Shown here one piece after another: positions 43,686 through 43,774 of a stretch of 43,774 bases of DNA. Source of the DNA: Rhodospirillales bacterium 20-60-12 (GTDB taxonomy: Bacteria; Pseudomonadota; Alphaproteobacteria; Acetobacterales; Acetobacteraceae). Below the pieces are notes generated by a model, which had not been told where the DNA came from, made no database searches, and was given only the letters and a program-made list of their open reading frames with translations. Location: contig NCAP01000006.1 of the NCBI GenBank assembly GCA_002255495.1, positions 1-43,774 of the forward strand, read 5' to 3'. Every line of letters starts with the position of its first letter. Positions within the stretch are counted from its first letter, which is position 1. Both the position numbers and the translations under genes were made by a program.

Positions 43686-43774
43686 ATAGAGCGCGATCGT
43701 TTATCAACGACACGCTTTATGTTTGTTTGGTCGATCAATTTTATTGGTTCAGCTGGAGTCAAGTGACTCCAGCT
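43686..43774. repeat. Two-hairpin palindromic repeat, copy C (cut by window end)
   Basis: First hairpin AGAGCGCGATCGTT / AACGACACGCT near 43688-43715. GATCAATTTTATTGGTTCAG and GGAGTC then start the second palindrome at 43732. Same order as copies A and B. The right arm lies outside the window. Confidence 0.75.

Overview
The window looks like chromosomal DNA of an alphaproteobacterium, most likely a member of the Acetobacteraceae (acidophilic or acetic-acid group). The grounds are the moderately high GC content of most genes, the hfq-hflX pair, three Hint_2-type proteins in tandem, a large supply of GMC/FAD oxidases, and AT-rich palindromic repeats between genes. No transposase, prophage, CRISPR array, rRNA or tRNA gene was found. 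The genus cannot be fixed from the sequence alone.

Region 1 (1-6.7 kb, all on the minus strand) is an envelope-glycan block. It holds an alpha/beta hydrolase, an STT3/GT-C-like membrane protein, a GT87-like mannosyltransferase-type membrane protein, a polyprenyl-phosphate GT2 enzyme, an asparagine-synthase-like amidotransferase and the beginning of a GtrA-like protein cut by the window edge. The last three are visibly AT-richer than the rest, suggesting acquired sugar-modification genes. Region 2 (7.0-10.3 kb, plus) is a sulfur-handling run: serine acetyltransferase, cysteine desulfurase, 2Fe-2S ferredoxin and MnmA (tRNA 2-thiolation). It goes from O-acetylserine through cysteine to persulfide and thiolated tRNA. 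Region 3 (10.4-15.6 kb, plus) is three tandem paralogous Hint-domain proteins with divergent N-terminal parts and a constant Hint plus C-terminal part.

Region 4 (15.7-18.4 kb) carries hfq, hflX and an inositol-monophosphatase-family gene behind a good sigma70-like promoter. Region 5 (18.3-27 kb) interleaves biotin genes (bioB minus, bioFD plus, bioA minus) with dihydrolipoyl dehydrogenase, a tandem glycine riboswitch driving a DadA-type FAD oxidase, and truB-rpsO. Region 6 (27-31.4 kb) is an amine-utilisation module. A cytoplasmic copper/TPQ amine oxidase is divergent from an APC permease plus a cysteine hydrolase, and the permease has a near-perfect sigma54 promoter.

Region 7 (31.6-37.7 kb) has a GMC (choline-dehydrogenase-like) oxidoreductase, htpG, an ABC-F ATPase and ndk. 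Region 8 (37.9-43.8 kb) has a three-gene overlapping operon (ScpR-like regulator with its own palindromic operator, a Cys-motif protein, a secreted HNH-like protein). It is followed by a small His/Ser-rich protein, a MAPEG protein, two uncharacterised membrane proteins and a VIT/CCC1 metal transporter. A family of palindromic repeats is scattered through the intergenic gaps at about 13.6, 22.8, 33.3, 37.7, 42.1, 42.9 and 43.7 kb.

The most promising items are the Hint trio with hedgehog-like order, the riboswitch-controlled oxidase, the sigma54 amine module, and an 8-G tract where losing one G would fuse the asparagine synthase to the next gene.
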